Source of the DNA: Ceratobasidium sp. AG-K
Taxonomy: Eukaryota > Basidiomycota > Agaricomycetes > Cantharellales > Ceratobasidiaceae
Direction: 5' to 3'
DNA: 64,000 bases
NCBI GenBank assembly: GCA_037039685.1
Contig: JAWNGF010000003.1
Coordinates: 5,244,571-5,308,570, forward strand
Each line of letters starts with the position of its first letter. Within the stretch, counting starts at the first letter, position 1. Shown piece after piece: positions 1-9,096 of this stretch. Below the pieces are notes generated by a model. The model was not told the DNA's origin and did no database searches. It saw only the letters and a program-made list of their open reading frames with translations. Made by a program: the position numbers and the translations under genes.

Positions 1-1132
1 TGTGGGCGACCCATTCCTTCAACTCCAGCCAGCCAACACGTTCTGCCAGGTTTCGCATGTCCGATTCAAGGACCTTGTTCATGCGGTCCCACTTTTCCTG
101 GTAGAGCTTGTCAAGCTCCTCCTGGTGCCGTTGTTGGAGGCGCTTGAGTTCTTGCTGCTTGCGGAGTGCCCACTGCTCCTGTCGGTGGTCAAGCCATTTG
201 TTGAGCTGGTCAACTGACCAGGATCCGTACTGGACAAGGCAGTAGGCCTCCAGGACATTGGCGTCGCAAGGCATGCGATTGGCCGGTGGGTGGGGCTCGA
301 GCTTGGCAATTGCCTGCCTGACATTGGCGATGAGGGCCTTGACATTCTCCCGGGCCCTGTCCCAGGTCGCGTTCCACTCCCGTTTGACTCGCTCGGCGTC
401 TTTGTCGGTGATGGCAGGAGGGGGGGGGACATCAACCGTCTCCTCCTTGATTTTGCCTGGCTCCATTGGCAGGTCGGTTTTGTCGGCGCCTTTTGACCAG
501 TTGATATCAGAGAGGGGAGTTTTGGGATATGTGTTGTCAGCGACTGGTGGTTCAGGCTTTTTCTGCCACTTACAGGGGGCAGGCCAACCGCTGGTGAAAT
601 CGTAGGAGCAATCGCTCCACCAGATTCTGTCGTCGTCGACGTGTCCTCCATTGGCCAAGGCGATGCGGGGGTCAGTCTCGCGCTTGAACCACTTGTCACC
701 TTCCCATTTGTGGCCGGTGTCCCTGTTCCAGGCGTCGGCGCTCTTGGTAACCACATCGCGGACGGTAAGTCCGATGCATCCTCGGCAGTGGTAATATTTG
801 CTCCAACTGATGTCAGTTGGATCTGAGGGCCGGGCATTGGGGTGGCTAACCCAGAGGAGGGAGCCGAGTTGGGGGTGGATAAGGGACTTGCGTTCCTCAT
901 CCCACTTGAGGTCGCCTTGTTTGGCAAGGGGGATGTAGCCAAGGTGAACCCTGGGCTCGAGGTTGTTTGCCAGTTTCCTGGCCTCCTTGAGGGACCAGGG
1001 CACTGTAGCCCTGCAGTTGATGGCAAATTCGCCAGGTCCTCCGGCCATGATGGCCTTGCCGTAGGCAGCGCTGAGCTTGTAGGAGGCGAGGCGGGTGGCA
1101 GCAGCAACGTTGTTGGAGCGGATGGGGGCCAT
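1..1132 (-). CDS. ORF3 of element B, 3' end cut by window edge
   Basis: An open frame starts at ATG 1132-1130 and stays open to the window edge (377 codons). It lies in the -1 frame relative to the overlapping end of pol, the same geometry as ORF3 of A, C, D, E, F, H and I. I do not recognise the product. It shares with the 254-residue ORF3 of A a segment of the form H-x2-LG-x3-WV followed later by CRGC, which is the basis for calling them homologous. The second half is rich in Trp, Lys, Arg, Glu and Gln. The last 80 or so visible residues have the heptad-like charge pattern of a coiled coil. No signal peptide or membrane segment is visible, so an envelope protein is unlikely. The alternative frame through the same DNA (79-1329) is the extended pol end and is Ser/Pro/Thr-rich. 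Confidence 0.6.
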   Translation of the reverse strand, partial: MAPIRSNNVAAATRLASYKLSAAYGKAIMAGGPGEFAINCRATVPWSLKEARKLANNLEPRVHLGYIPLAKQGDLKWDEERKSLIHPQLGSLLWVSHPNARPSDPTDISWSKYYHCRGCIGLTVRDVVTKSADAWNRDTGHKWEGDKWFKRETDPRIALANGGHVDDDRIWWSDCSYDFTSGWPAPCKWQKKPEPPVADNTYPKTPLSDINWSKGADKTDLPMEPGKIKEETVDVPPPPAITDKDAERVKREWNATWDRARENVKALIANVRQAIAKLEPHPPANRMPCDANVLEAYCLVQYGSWSVDQLNKWLDHRQEQWALRKQQELKRLQQRHQEELDKLYQEKWDRMNKVLESDMRNLAERVGWLELKEWVAH

Positions 1133-2693
1133 TGTGAAGGATGAGAAGAGTTTTCTTGAAAAACGGTGGGTGAGTGGGCTAAGAGCGGACTGGTGGAAGT
1201 AGGCTGAGTAGCTGGGATGAGGACTTCAGCTGCCTTTCCTCTTGTCCTTTTGTATACCTGTGGTTTGAAATTTGGAGGAAGAGGGCTGGTGGGAAAGTCC
1301 TTCTGGAACTTTCTCATCACTGGAATCATATCGGCAAATTTCTCTGCCCGTTCTTCCGTGTCTTCTAGAGGTCCATATCCTTTCCATCTGATGTGATATT
1401 TCAGCCCATCAGGGTCTTGATGCCAATCAATGATCCTTTCTACCTCATATCCCTCCTCTCCTTCTTTTGTAATGATCGGTGGAGGTCAGGGTTGGTTCCG
1501 ATGGAAATCCTGATCTTCCTTGTAGTGAGTCAGCATGTTTCCATGGAAGACGTCATGTATTTTCATGGACTTGGGGAGGTCAAGTTGGTACGCATGTGAA
1601 GAGATTTGTTTCTTGACAACAAAGGGACTGGTCTTTTTGTCATCAAGCTTTTTGCTTGGGCACCTGGTTTTGATGTTGGTGGTCAGGAGCCACACGTTGC
1701 CTCCTTCCTTGTATTGCTTTTTTGGAAGTTCTTCCCTTGTTTGATGGTATCCCATGATGGCTTTTGCTTCTTCCCATACAGCCTCCATATTGTTTGTCCA
1801 TTTGTTGCCTTCTGGTGAGTGAGTCATGTAGTCCTCAATAGTCCATTTTGGAGTCATCCCGTAGACAATCTCAAAGGGTGACTTGTTTGTCACGCGGTTT
1901 TTGTGATTGTTGTGGCAGAATTCCGCAATTGGTAGCCATTTGGCCCAGTCATCTTGTCAATAGTTGCAAAATATTCTCAGCCATCCTTCTAACCATTGGT
2001 TTGTTTTTTCCGCAAGGCCATCAGTTTCTGGGTGGAAGGCCATGCTGAAGGTCGGTTGGATATTGAGTCGTTTGTACACCACCTCCAGGAAGTGAGATTT
2101 GAACGTTCTTCCTCTATCAGAGACTGTGGTTTTTGGGAAGCCGTGGAGGCACCATACCTCCTTGATGAAGATGTTGGCAAGTTGTTCCGAGTTGGTAGCT
2201 TCGTTGCAAGCAATAAAATGTGCCATTCTTGAGAAGCGGTCTACAACCACAAGGACACTGTCAAAACCTTCCAATTTTGGTAGTTTCACAATAAAATTGT
2301 AAGCAATGTTTTCCCAGGGTTTTTCCGGGATGGGTAAGGGTTTGAGCGGCAAGTGTCCTTTGCTTCCCTTCCCCCTTTGGCAGATTTCGCAGCTTTCAAC
2401 GAATCGATTCACTTGGCTTTTCATGCCTGGCCAATAGTATTGTCTAGAGAGAAGTTCTAATGTCCTTGCTTGTCCTTGGTGACCAGCCATGGGTGTGTCA
2501 TGATGTAGTTGTAGCAGCTGCAGTTTGATGTCTTTTTTGTCAGGGACAACAATCCTTCCTTGATACCACAGGAGGTCTTCCTCCCATTCGTAGTCTTTGA
2601 ATTGTTTTTTCACGGAAGGTGGAAGGGACTCTTTGTCCTTTGTGCTGGTAATCAAAGTTTGCAAGGCTTCTTCCTCTTCCTGTGCTTCTTTGA
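79..2693 (-). pseudogene. pol: pol of element B, C-terminal half: integrase and chromodomain
   Basis: The frame picks up directly after the insertion of A and encodes the integrase zinc-binding region (LHHD...AGH, then CEICQ), followed by the catalytic core with Asp in VVVDRFSRM, Asp in VSDRG and Glu in AEKTN. A GPY/F-like module (SPFVV) and a chromodomain (GYEVERIIDW...IRWKGYG, about 1330-1480) follow. Two in-frame TGA codons (1957-1959 and 1486-1488) interrupt it; in the related copies both sites are arginine codons. After the chromodomain the frame stays open to 79, overlapping ORF3 by about 1 kb. It joins the N-terminal half at 9922-12023. The protein cannot be made as a whole. Confidence 0.85.
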
Positions 2694-2839
2694 TGTCGTG
2701 AGCTAGCTCACTCCATCGGACTCGCCTGTCGTCTCGCCCGCCTGTCTCTCTCTTTCTGTTACGTTCCCGTTTCTGTTTGCCGCGTTGCCACCTTCTTGTG
2801 GTTTTCTGTTACATTGTGTAACGCGGCTGTGCTTTGTAC

Positions 2840-2950
2840 GAGTCATGTCTGTTCATACAGCATGACTCACTTGGACACTCCTGACTGGTTGACTGCTGTG
2901 ACTCATGTGGCTGCATCCTGTATGACTCGGCCGCCTCCTGAATATATATA
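2840..2950 (+). promoter_or_regulatory. U3 promoter of element A: TGACTC array plus TATA box
   Basis: Four TGACTC-core sites on either strand (2840-2846, 2863-2869, 2899-2905, 2923-2929) precede the TATA box. TGASTCA is the known target of fungal Gcn4/Cpc1-type and AP-1-like bZIP activators; binding here is inferred. The same array recurs in the LTRs of C, D, F, H and I. Confidence 0.55.
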
Positions 2951-2975
2951 GAGGACCTACAAGTCTGGTAACCCC

Positions 2976-2987
2976 AGCTTGTTTTGT
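2976..2987 (+). promoter_or_regulatory. Predicted RNA start and self-primer sequence of element A
   Basis: AGCTTGTTTTGT lies about 30 nt after the TATA box, where a transcript should begin. It is the exact reverse complement of the primer-binding site at 3151-3162. In Tf1 of fission yeast the first 11 nt of the mRNA prime reverse transcription by folding back on the PBS, and the layout here matches that. The same 12-mer occurs in C (16699-16710), D (43272-43283) and I (47884-47895). Confidence 0.65.
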
Positions 2988-3150
2988 CTCGTCAAAACAT
3001 CCCCTCTGAGTGACACTTAGAACCACCCCTACCCTCAAGAGCCTACAGACACTTAAGTGTGTTGCGGTTCAAGAGGTCACTTAGGTCTTAGTGCCGTCCA
3101 CTCTCCATTGCGGCTTGTCTCATACCCACCAAGAAGAAGCATACAACATT

Positions 3151-3162
3151 ACAAAACAAGCT
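3151..3162 (+). other. Primer-binding site of element A (self-primed type)
   Basis: ACAAAACAAGCT begins 2 nt after the LTR end and 16 nt before the gag ATG. It pairs over 12 of 12 bases with 2976-2987 of the element's own RNA. The 2-nt gap matches the dinucleotide normally trimmed by integrase. Equivalent sites are at 16874-16885 (C), 43447-43458 (D) and 48059-48070 (I). Confidence 0.7.
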
Positions 3163-3178
3163 TAACAAACATACAAAC

Positions 3179-5179
3179 ATGTCTATTCAAGAAGATGGAG
3201 GGTCACGTCCCTCATCCACTATATCAACAAGAAGAGGACCCAGTCGGGCAGCAAGGCCCACAGGATCACTAAACGAGCAAGATATTGCACAAACTCAAGC
3301 GGGAGGTCCTGCGCAATCACGCCCCCAAAGTCAAACATCAATGCCAGGATCTTTCGGGATTTCTGATATGACAGCAGTACAAGAAGAAGAACCCACTATC
3401 ACAAATAGAGAACCAGGAGATCTCACGAATGACCCTACTCCAGCTATAATTCGTATTCCAACGGCAACCCCAGGGCCATCTCGTCCCTTATGGCCATTAG
3501 GGACTAGAAGACAGTTCTTTTCTCCCCAACCCGAAGCCCATGGGGGCGTATTGCTTGTTCCCATCAGACCTCCTCCTACACCACACGTTCCCAATGCCCC
3601 TACAGTCCCCCAAATTGGAGGAACCATCACCAACGCAGGACCAATTCCAGTGGCTTCCCAGCCAGTCACACCGGCAATACCAGCACCACCATATATCCCA
3701 CAGGGTTACTCCGAGCAATCAGCCCCGGTACAACAAAGCGCCGGTGATCCAGGAAGCTAAAGTTCAAGTTCCAGCTCTAGCAACAGTACTGTAATCAGCA
3801 ATTTAGATGACCTTGACGACCTTCTAGAAGGAAGACACAACGCTACCCTTAGGGTTATAGATGGAATGAGAGTCACTATAGATCGAAGGCTTAGTGGCCT
3901 AGAACAAGCCACTCAGGTTCTAGCAAACAACCAGCAAATCTTTAACGACTCCATCAACACCCTACAAGGAACCCTGACAGACATTCTGAACTCGTCAAGA
4001 AATGGCGAACATAATTCTTTTCTAATTGGCCAAGACGTTACCCGCCTTCGTAATGAAGTTACCAACACCCAAGGACCAGTAAATAACGTACGCGAGGAGC
4101 TGAACACTACCAGACAAGGACAACTCAAATGGAACGAGGCAGTAACACGAGGACTAGAAACCTTGCGACAGGAGGGAGTTTCTTTCACTACCAAGATCAC
4201 GGAAGTCCAGGAAACCATCAACAATATGCGAGAAGAGATGGACGAAGCATCCCTGCATGGGATTCCCTCTAGGCGATCAGATTCCCCACCACATCCAGAT
4301 GCGGAATCTACCAGGATCGACGAATTAGAATTAAGAATCCAACGACTGACCGAGAACCCAAACATCGGTAGCAGTTCACGTCGTCCCAAGGTGACTCGCC
4401 CAGAAGCCTTTGACGGAAAGAAAGGAGAAGGTGCCAAAATGTTCATCACGCAAATGGAGAGCTACTTTGTACGTCTAGGCGATCAATACACTTCCAGCAA
4501 AGAAAGGATCCGCGAAGCTCTAGCAAACTTCAAATCCGAGAACAAAGCCGCCACCCACTGGGCACAAGTACTCTTACGATCGCTTAACCAAGGAGGAAAT
4601 AACCAAAATCTCGCCTCATGGGAAAGTTTCAAAGCACACTTCATGGAACAGTTCAGCGACCCGAACAAAAAAGCTAAAGCCGAATCGGACATCCGAAAAT
4701 GCAAACAGACCAACTCGGTAGCAAACTATGCCTCAGAATTCCGATATCTTCTGGTAGACGTAAACTGGGGACAAGAAGCTCTGATCAACCAGTTCAAGGA
4801 AGGATTGAAGTCAGAAGTCAAGACTGAACTAGCCCGCTTCGAACTGACCCTGATCAATGAAGATGGGACAGAGCAAGAACTTTCCCTTGACCGGTGGATC
4901 TCAATTGCGATCTCTATTGACCAGAAATTACAACAAATCAAGACCTCGACAGGAAAGAAGGCCGTCCAACCAACCACTAGTGGGCAATCCTCTACAAAGC
5001 GGCTGCCTGACGAAATATACAAAGCAAGGATAGCAACCAACCGCTGCCTGAAGTGCGGACAGGAAGGACACCGTTCATTCAAATGTCCGTCCAAGGAATG
5101 GATAACGACGGAACCTAGCGTTAAAGGAAGGGAGGCAACAATCATTGAAGACTCGGGAAAAGAAGGGGTCTCCCTCTAA
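3179..5179 (+). pseudogene. gag: gag of element A, one premature stop
   Basis: Gag is the capsid/nucleocapsid precursor that packages element RNA. The frame of 666 residues starts MSIQEDGG, 16 nt after the PBS. It has a Pro/Ser/Thr-rich N-terminal third, a Ser-rich linker, a predicted coiled coil (about residues 225-370), a retrotransposon capsid region (about 400-560) and a CCHC knuckle (CLKCGQEGHRSFKC) near residue 620. A TAA at 3758-3760 replaces a serine codon (TCA in D) after residue 193. The rest of the frame is open, so a re-start at ATG 3866 is conceivable. The frame ends VSL-stop at 5177-5179, just after a -1 slippery site. Confidence 0.9.
5155..5161 (+). promoter_or_regulatory. Predicted -1 ribosomal frameshift site, gag to pol (element A)
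   Basis: GGGAAAA is in the gag register G-GGA-AAA, the canonical X-XXY-YYZ form, 16 nt before the gag stop codon. The pol frame is -1 to gag and is open from 5149 through the stop. The heptamer is kept in C (18854-18860), D (45447-45453), I (50058-50064) and the unrelated element G (34445-34451). Frameshifting itself is inferred. Confidence 0.65.
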
Positions 5180-5181
5180 CT

Positions 5182-8100
5182 GTGTGTGGAGAGACCAAAC
5201 AACCGGCAACAGAAACAATGTACTTTAGAGCGACAAATGAATCTACCATTGTTTACGCAAACGTTGCCGGAATCACAGATCCTATCCCAACCCTCATCGA
5301 TTCTGGAGCATCAAAGAACTTCCTGGACATCTCGTGGGCTCGATCCAACAACATTCCACTCATGGAACTCTCCACTCCGCGAAAAGTAATTGGTATCCAG
5401 GGGAAGGAACTCTCTCACCAAATACGTTTTAAAGCTAAGCTAGAACTAAACGTGGAGGGAAGGACCTTCAAACAAATCTTCTTTGCTATGCCTACTGGGG
5501 AAACTAAACTTATCCTGGGATTGGAATGGTTAGAAGAAGCAAACCCGGTCATCGATTGGAAAACAAAGCACATATCATGGCGGCCAGAACCCATACAAGC
5601 AAGAACGGCCTCAATAGATGACCTACCAGAAGAATTCAAGGAATTTGCCGATGTCTTCAGTGAAGAGAAATTCAAGAGAATCCCGGATCATCGTCCATAC
5701 GACTGGGCCATCGACTTCAAGGAAGGAGCTGAACTCCCGAAACCTGCCAGACCTATCCCTCTCTCTCCAGCAGAATCTATTGCACTAAGAGAATACCTGG
5801 ATGAAGAAATCGCGGCGGGGAAAATTCGACCAAGCAAATCACCCATTGCATCTCCTTGTTTCTTTGTCAAAAAACCTATCGATCCAAAGAATCCAGGGGC
5901 AGTTCGCCAACTACGACTCGTCCAAGACCTCAGAGGAGTAAACGCCATTACAAAGGACAACAGATTTCCTATGCCCCTAATGGAAGACCTCCTGGATAAA
6001 ATCAAAGACGCAAAAATTTTCTCCAAGATTGATCTACGCATGGGTTTCAACAATATCAGAATTAGGGAAGGCGACGAATGGAAGACAGCTTTCAGAACAA
6101 AAGAAGGACTGTTTGAATACGTCGTCATGCCTTTTGGACTGAAGAACGCGCCCGCCATCTTCCAAAGATATATGAATCACATTTTCCATGATCTCATCGA
6201 CGTATGCGTCATAGTATACATTGACGACATCCTAGTCTTCTCTAAGGACAGAAGCCAACATACCGTGGATGTCAGAAAAGTACTGAAGATCTTGCTGGAG
6301 GAAAATCTTTTTGCAAAGCTTCCAAAATGCGAGTTCTTTGTCACCAAATTGACATATACTGGACTTGGAATCAGCGATTCAGGCATCTCTATGGAGGAAG
6401 AAAAAGTAAAGGCAATAAAGGAATGGAAGGAACCAAGAACGGTCAAACAAGTACAGGCATTCCTAGGATTCGCAAATTTTTACCGAAGATTTGTACCGAA
6501 TTTCAGCCGGTTAGCAAAACCCCTGACAACCTTGACAAGAAAGGAGAACAAATGGGAATGGGGAAACGACCAACAGGAAGCTTTTGAAGCCCTAAAAGCG
6601 GAAATCAGCAAGGAACCCACTCTACGCCATCCGAACCCTGACAAACCCTTCTTCTTGGGAACAGACGCAAGTGGAGTAGCAATGGGAGCAATCCTGTCGC
6701 AAAGGCAAGATGATGGATACCTACACCCTATTGCTTTTCTGTCAAAATCTTTCAATGAGGCTCAGCTCAACTACGACGTCCACGATAAGGAACTTATGGC
6801 AATTATTGAATCTTTAACACATTGGAGGCTGTACCTTGAAGGAACAAGGGACCCTATCACCATCTACACCGATCATAGGAACCTACAATTCTGGAAGGAA
6901 GCAAGAACGTTCAACCGCCGACACGCAAGATGGCACCAATTACTTGCTTCTTATAACTTTGACATCATATATCGCCCTGGCATCCTGTCATCAAAACCGG
7001 ACCTGTTGTCAAGACGGTCAGACCATGAAGATATCCCAACGCCTGAACAAGTTATGATATCTGTTGCAAGGTTCAAAGGATTTATGGGACAGGTAGACAC
7101 AAACATCATAGAAACTATCAAGGAGGCTCAAGAAACAGATGAAGGATTGGCGCAAATCAAAGAAATCTGCAAGTCAAGGGAAACGTTACCAAAAACCCTA
7201 CAACACAGCGCAAAAGATTACGATTTCAAGGAGGGACTAGTATGGTTCAAAGGAAGGATCTACGTTCCAGAAGATAAAGAATCCAGACTGGCCATCATGC
7301 GAGTTCATCACGACTCAAAAATTGCAGGACATCAAGGACAAGCTAGAACACTGGAACTAATATCAAGAAGGTACTTCTGGCCAGGGATGAAGCAAAGCAT
7401 AAACAGATACGTGGAATCCTGCGAGACCTGCCAGCGGACAAAGGGATCGAAGTCAATAGTCCCGATCAAGCCTCTGGAGATCCCAAAAGGACCGTGGGAA
7501 GACATAGCGTTCGACTTCGTGGTGAAGTTACCAAAATCCAGAGGATCAGATAGCATCTTGGTAGTGGTGGATCAATTCTCAAGAATGGCGCACTTCATAC
7601 CCTGCAAAGAATCTCACACAGCAAGCGACCTTGCAAATCTTTTCATCACAAATGTTTGGAAACTGCATGGTTTCCCAAAGAGCACAATCTCAGACCGAGG
7701 GACTACTTTCAATTCCAAACTTATGAAAGCCATTTATGAGAAAATTGGAACTAGCCCAGGTTTCAGTACTGCCTACCACCCCCAAACAGATGGCATAACG
7801 GAGAGAATCAATCAATGGATGGAAGGCTGGCTGCGAGCGTTCGTCAACTACCGGCAGGATGATTGGGCGGACATATTACCGATTGCGGAGTTCAGCTATA
7901 ATCTACAGAAGCATCGCGTAACGGGTAGTTCCCCTTTTGAGATTGTCTATGGGAGGGAACCACTGTGGAACATCTCAGCGGAAGAATCAGCAGTTCCAGA
8001 AGCAAACAACATTACAGGAAAATGGCGTAAAATCCACGACGAAGCAATTGCATCTATGGAAACCCAAAAGCTCCCAGGAGAAGAGCCAAAGAATAAGTAC

Positions 8101-9096
8101 CAGGAAGGAGATCTAGTATGGCTACTGGGAAAAAACATTCAAACAAAGAGACCATCAAAGAAACTGGACAACAAAAAGCGCGGGCCATTTGTCGTAAAGC
8201 GACAGATAGGATCACACGCCTATGAGCTTAATCTGCCGGCAACAATGAGGGTGCACCCTGTTTTCCACATCGATTTGCTCAGCCCTTACAAGGGAGACAC
8301 CGAATTCAGCCGCAACCAACCCCGACCACTGCCAATAATAACAGAAGAAGGAGAAGAAGAATATGAAGTAGAGAAGATCTTGGACTGGAAGGAGACAAAG
8401 GATGGCCTTTTTTACAGGGTCAGATGGAAGGGTTATGGAAGTGAAGAAGACACGGAACAAAGGGCGGAAGATTTTGGTCACCTTTCAAAGATCATCAAGG
8501 ACCTTCTACGCCGACACCCCGAAGCTCCCACGCCATCTAACTATGCTCCAGGAAAAATAAAAGGCAGGAGGGGTGAAACGAGTAGTGTGAACTGCAAAAC
8601 TTGCACCTACTCCAAGCTTTACACCTCGCTCAACTCGCTAAATCTTCTCTGCTCCCTAAAATGCCTGCCGTTTCCCGCTCTACCATCGCCAACAACCTCA
8701 CCCGCGTCCTGGACGGACCAGCGTTTGCTACGGCAAGAATCCTTGATGCTGGAGCCGCACTCTACGTCTTCAAAAGGTCCCAGCAAGGCTCAGGAAGAAT
8801 GCACTTTAGGGCGTTGGACGACGTCCTCCACTCAGACCTGGGCGAGTTCCAGTGGGTCGGCAAAAAATGGCCGACACGCATGCAGCTCCTGCGAAAGGAC
8901 ATATTCGTCTGTCGAGGATGCGCGGCCTTCCAAGTGTCAGAGGTGGTTCTGCTATCCACCCACATGCTTGGAGTCGTGGAATGGGGACAAGAAGGCGCAT
9001 ATTCCAGCGAGTGGGTACCAGGGTACGACGGAAGGCAACCAACGCTGCGACCTCGGTGGAACGATGCCTGGGACGCCAACCATGAAAGGGACCTGA
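5182..9096 (+). CDS. pol: pol polyprotein of element A (protease, RT, RNase H, integrase, chromodomain)
   Basis: The 1304-residue frame follows gag in the -1 frame. There is no ATG near its start (a GTG lies at 5182), so translation as a Gag-Pol fusion from the heptamer at 5155 is likely. Domains in order, counted from 5182: aspartic protease with DSGA at 40-43; reverse transcriptase about 200-390 with YIDD at 346-349; RNase H about 490-610 with TDAS, DKEL and YTDH; integrase zinc motif HHD...AGH and CETC about 708-750; DDE core with Asp about 797, Asp about 837 and Glu about 873; GPF about 1001; chromodomain about 1058-1115. All catalytic residues are present. The last 145 codons overlap ORF3 in another frame. 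Confidence 0.95.
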   Translation: MCGETKQPATETMYFRATNESTIVYANVAGITDPIPTLIDSGASKNFLDISWARSNNIPLMELSTPRKVIGIQGKELSHQIRFKAKLELNVEGRTFKQIFFAMPTGETKLILGLEWLEEANPVIDWKTKHISWRPEPIQARTASIDDLPEEFKEFADVFSEEKFKRIPDHRPYDWAIDFKEGAELPKPARPIPLSPAESIALREYLDEEIAAGKIRPSKSPIASPCFFVKKPIDPKNPGAVRQLRLVQDLRGVNAITKDNRFPMPLMEDLLDKIKDAKIFSKIDLRMGFNNIRIREGDEWKTAFRTKEGLFEYVVMPFGLKNAPAIFQRYMNHIFHDLIDVCVIVYIDDILVFSKDRSQHTVDVRKVLKILLEENLFAKLPKCEFFVTKLTYTGLGISDSGISMEEEKVKAIKEWKEPRTVKQVQAFLGFANFYRRFVPNFSRLAKPLTTLTRKENKWEWGNDQQEAFEALKAEISKEPTLRHPNPDKPFFLGTDASGVAMGAILSQRQDDGYLHPIAFLSKSFNEAQLNYDVHDKELMAIIESLTHWRLYLEGTRDPITIYTDHRNLQFWKEARTFNRRHARWHQLLASYNFDIIYRPGILSSKPDLLSRRSDHEDIPTPEQVMISVARFKGFMGQVDTNIIETIKEAQETDEGLAQIKEICKSRETLPKTLQHSAKDYDFKEGLVWFKGRIYVPEDKESRLAIMRVHHDSKIAGHQGQARTLELISRRYFWPGMKQSINRYVESCETCQRTKGSKSIVPIKPLEIPKGPWEDIAFDFVVKLPKSRGSDSILVVVDQFSRMAHFIPCKESHTASDLANLFITNVWKLHGFPKSTISDRGTTFNSKLMKAIYEKIGTSPGFSTAYHPQTDGITERINQWMEGWLRAFVNYRQDDWADILPIAEFSYNLQKHRVTGSSPFEIVYGREPLWNISAEESAVPEANNITGKWRKIHDEAIASMETQKLPGEEPKNKYQEGDLVWLLGKNIQTKRPSKKLDNKKRGPFVVKRQIGSHAYELNLPATMRVHPVFHIDLLSPYKGDTEFSRNQPRPLPIITEEGEEEYEVEKILDWKETKDGLFYRVRWKGYGSEEDTEQRAEDFGHLSKIIKDLLRRHPEAPTPSNYAPGKIKGRRGETSSVNCKTCTYSKLYTSLNSLNLLCSLKCLPFPALPSPTTSPASWTDQRLLRQESLMLEPHSTSSKGPSKAQEECTLGRWTTSSTQTWASSSGSAKNGRHACSSCERTYSSVEDARPSKCQRWFCYPPTCLESWNGDKKAHIPASGYQGTTEGNQRCDLGGTMPGTPTMKGT

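Larger units (their letters stand above)
2694..3148 (+). repeat. 5' LTR of element A
   Basis: A 455-bp direct repeat of 9467-9921. U3 holds GAGTCAT at 2840-2846, TGACTCA at 2863-2869 and 2899-2905, and TGACTCG at 2923-2929. A TATATATA box lies at about 2942-2950, and the predicted RNA start is near 2976. A perfect 12-bp palindrome (ACACTTAAGTGT, 3049-3060) lies downstream in the transcribed part. The 61-codon ORFs inside it are fortuitous. Confidence 0.95.

Noticed and set aside
2853..3038. 61-codon minus-strand frame inside the LTR of A, repeated exactly at 9626-9811.
   Set aside because: Both copies lie in LTR promoter sequence. Identity reflects the LTR repeat and not a gene.
3151..3162. 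PBS of A as a tRNA primer site.
   Set aside because: I do not recognise a tRNA 3' end in it, and the perfect match inside the element's own RNA is a simpler explanation. A tRNA search was not possible.
3913..4449. Long frames antisense to gag and pol, for example here and at 4726-5145, 5688-6158 and 12522-12920.
   Set aside because: They are shadows of the coding strand, lack recognisable domains and are broken wherever the sense copy varies.
8601..8660. Upstream start for ORF3 of A at 8601.
   Set aside because: The conserved N-terminus MPAV begins at 8661 in A and at the matching position in C, D, F, H and I. The upstream 20 codons are not conserved.
8862..8868. AAAAAAT in register A-AAA-AAT in the pol frame, a possible second -1 slip giving a Pol-ORF3 fusion.
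   Set aside because: It is present in A, C, D and F but lost in I, H and E, where ORF3 uses other lysine codons. It also lies a third of the way into ORF3. The run follows from the conserved Lys-Lys-Trp of ORF3.
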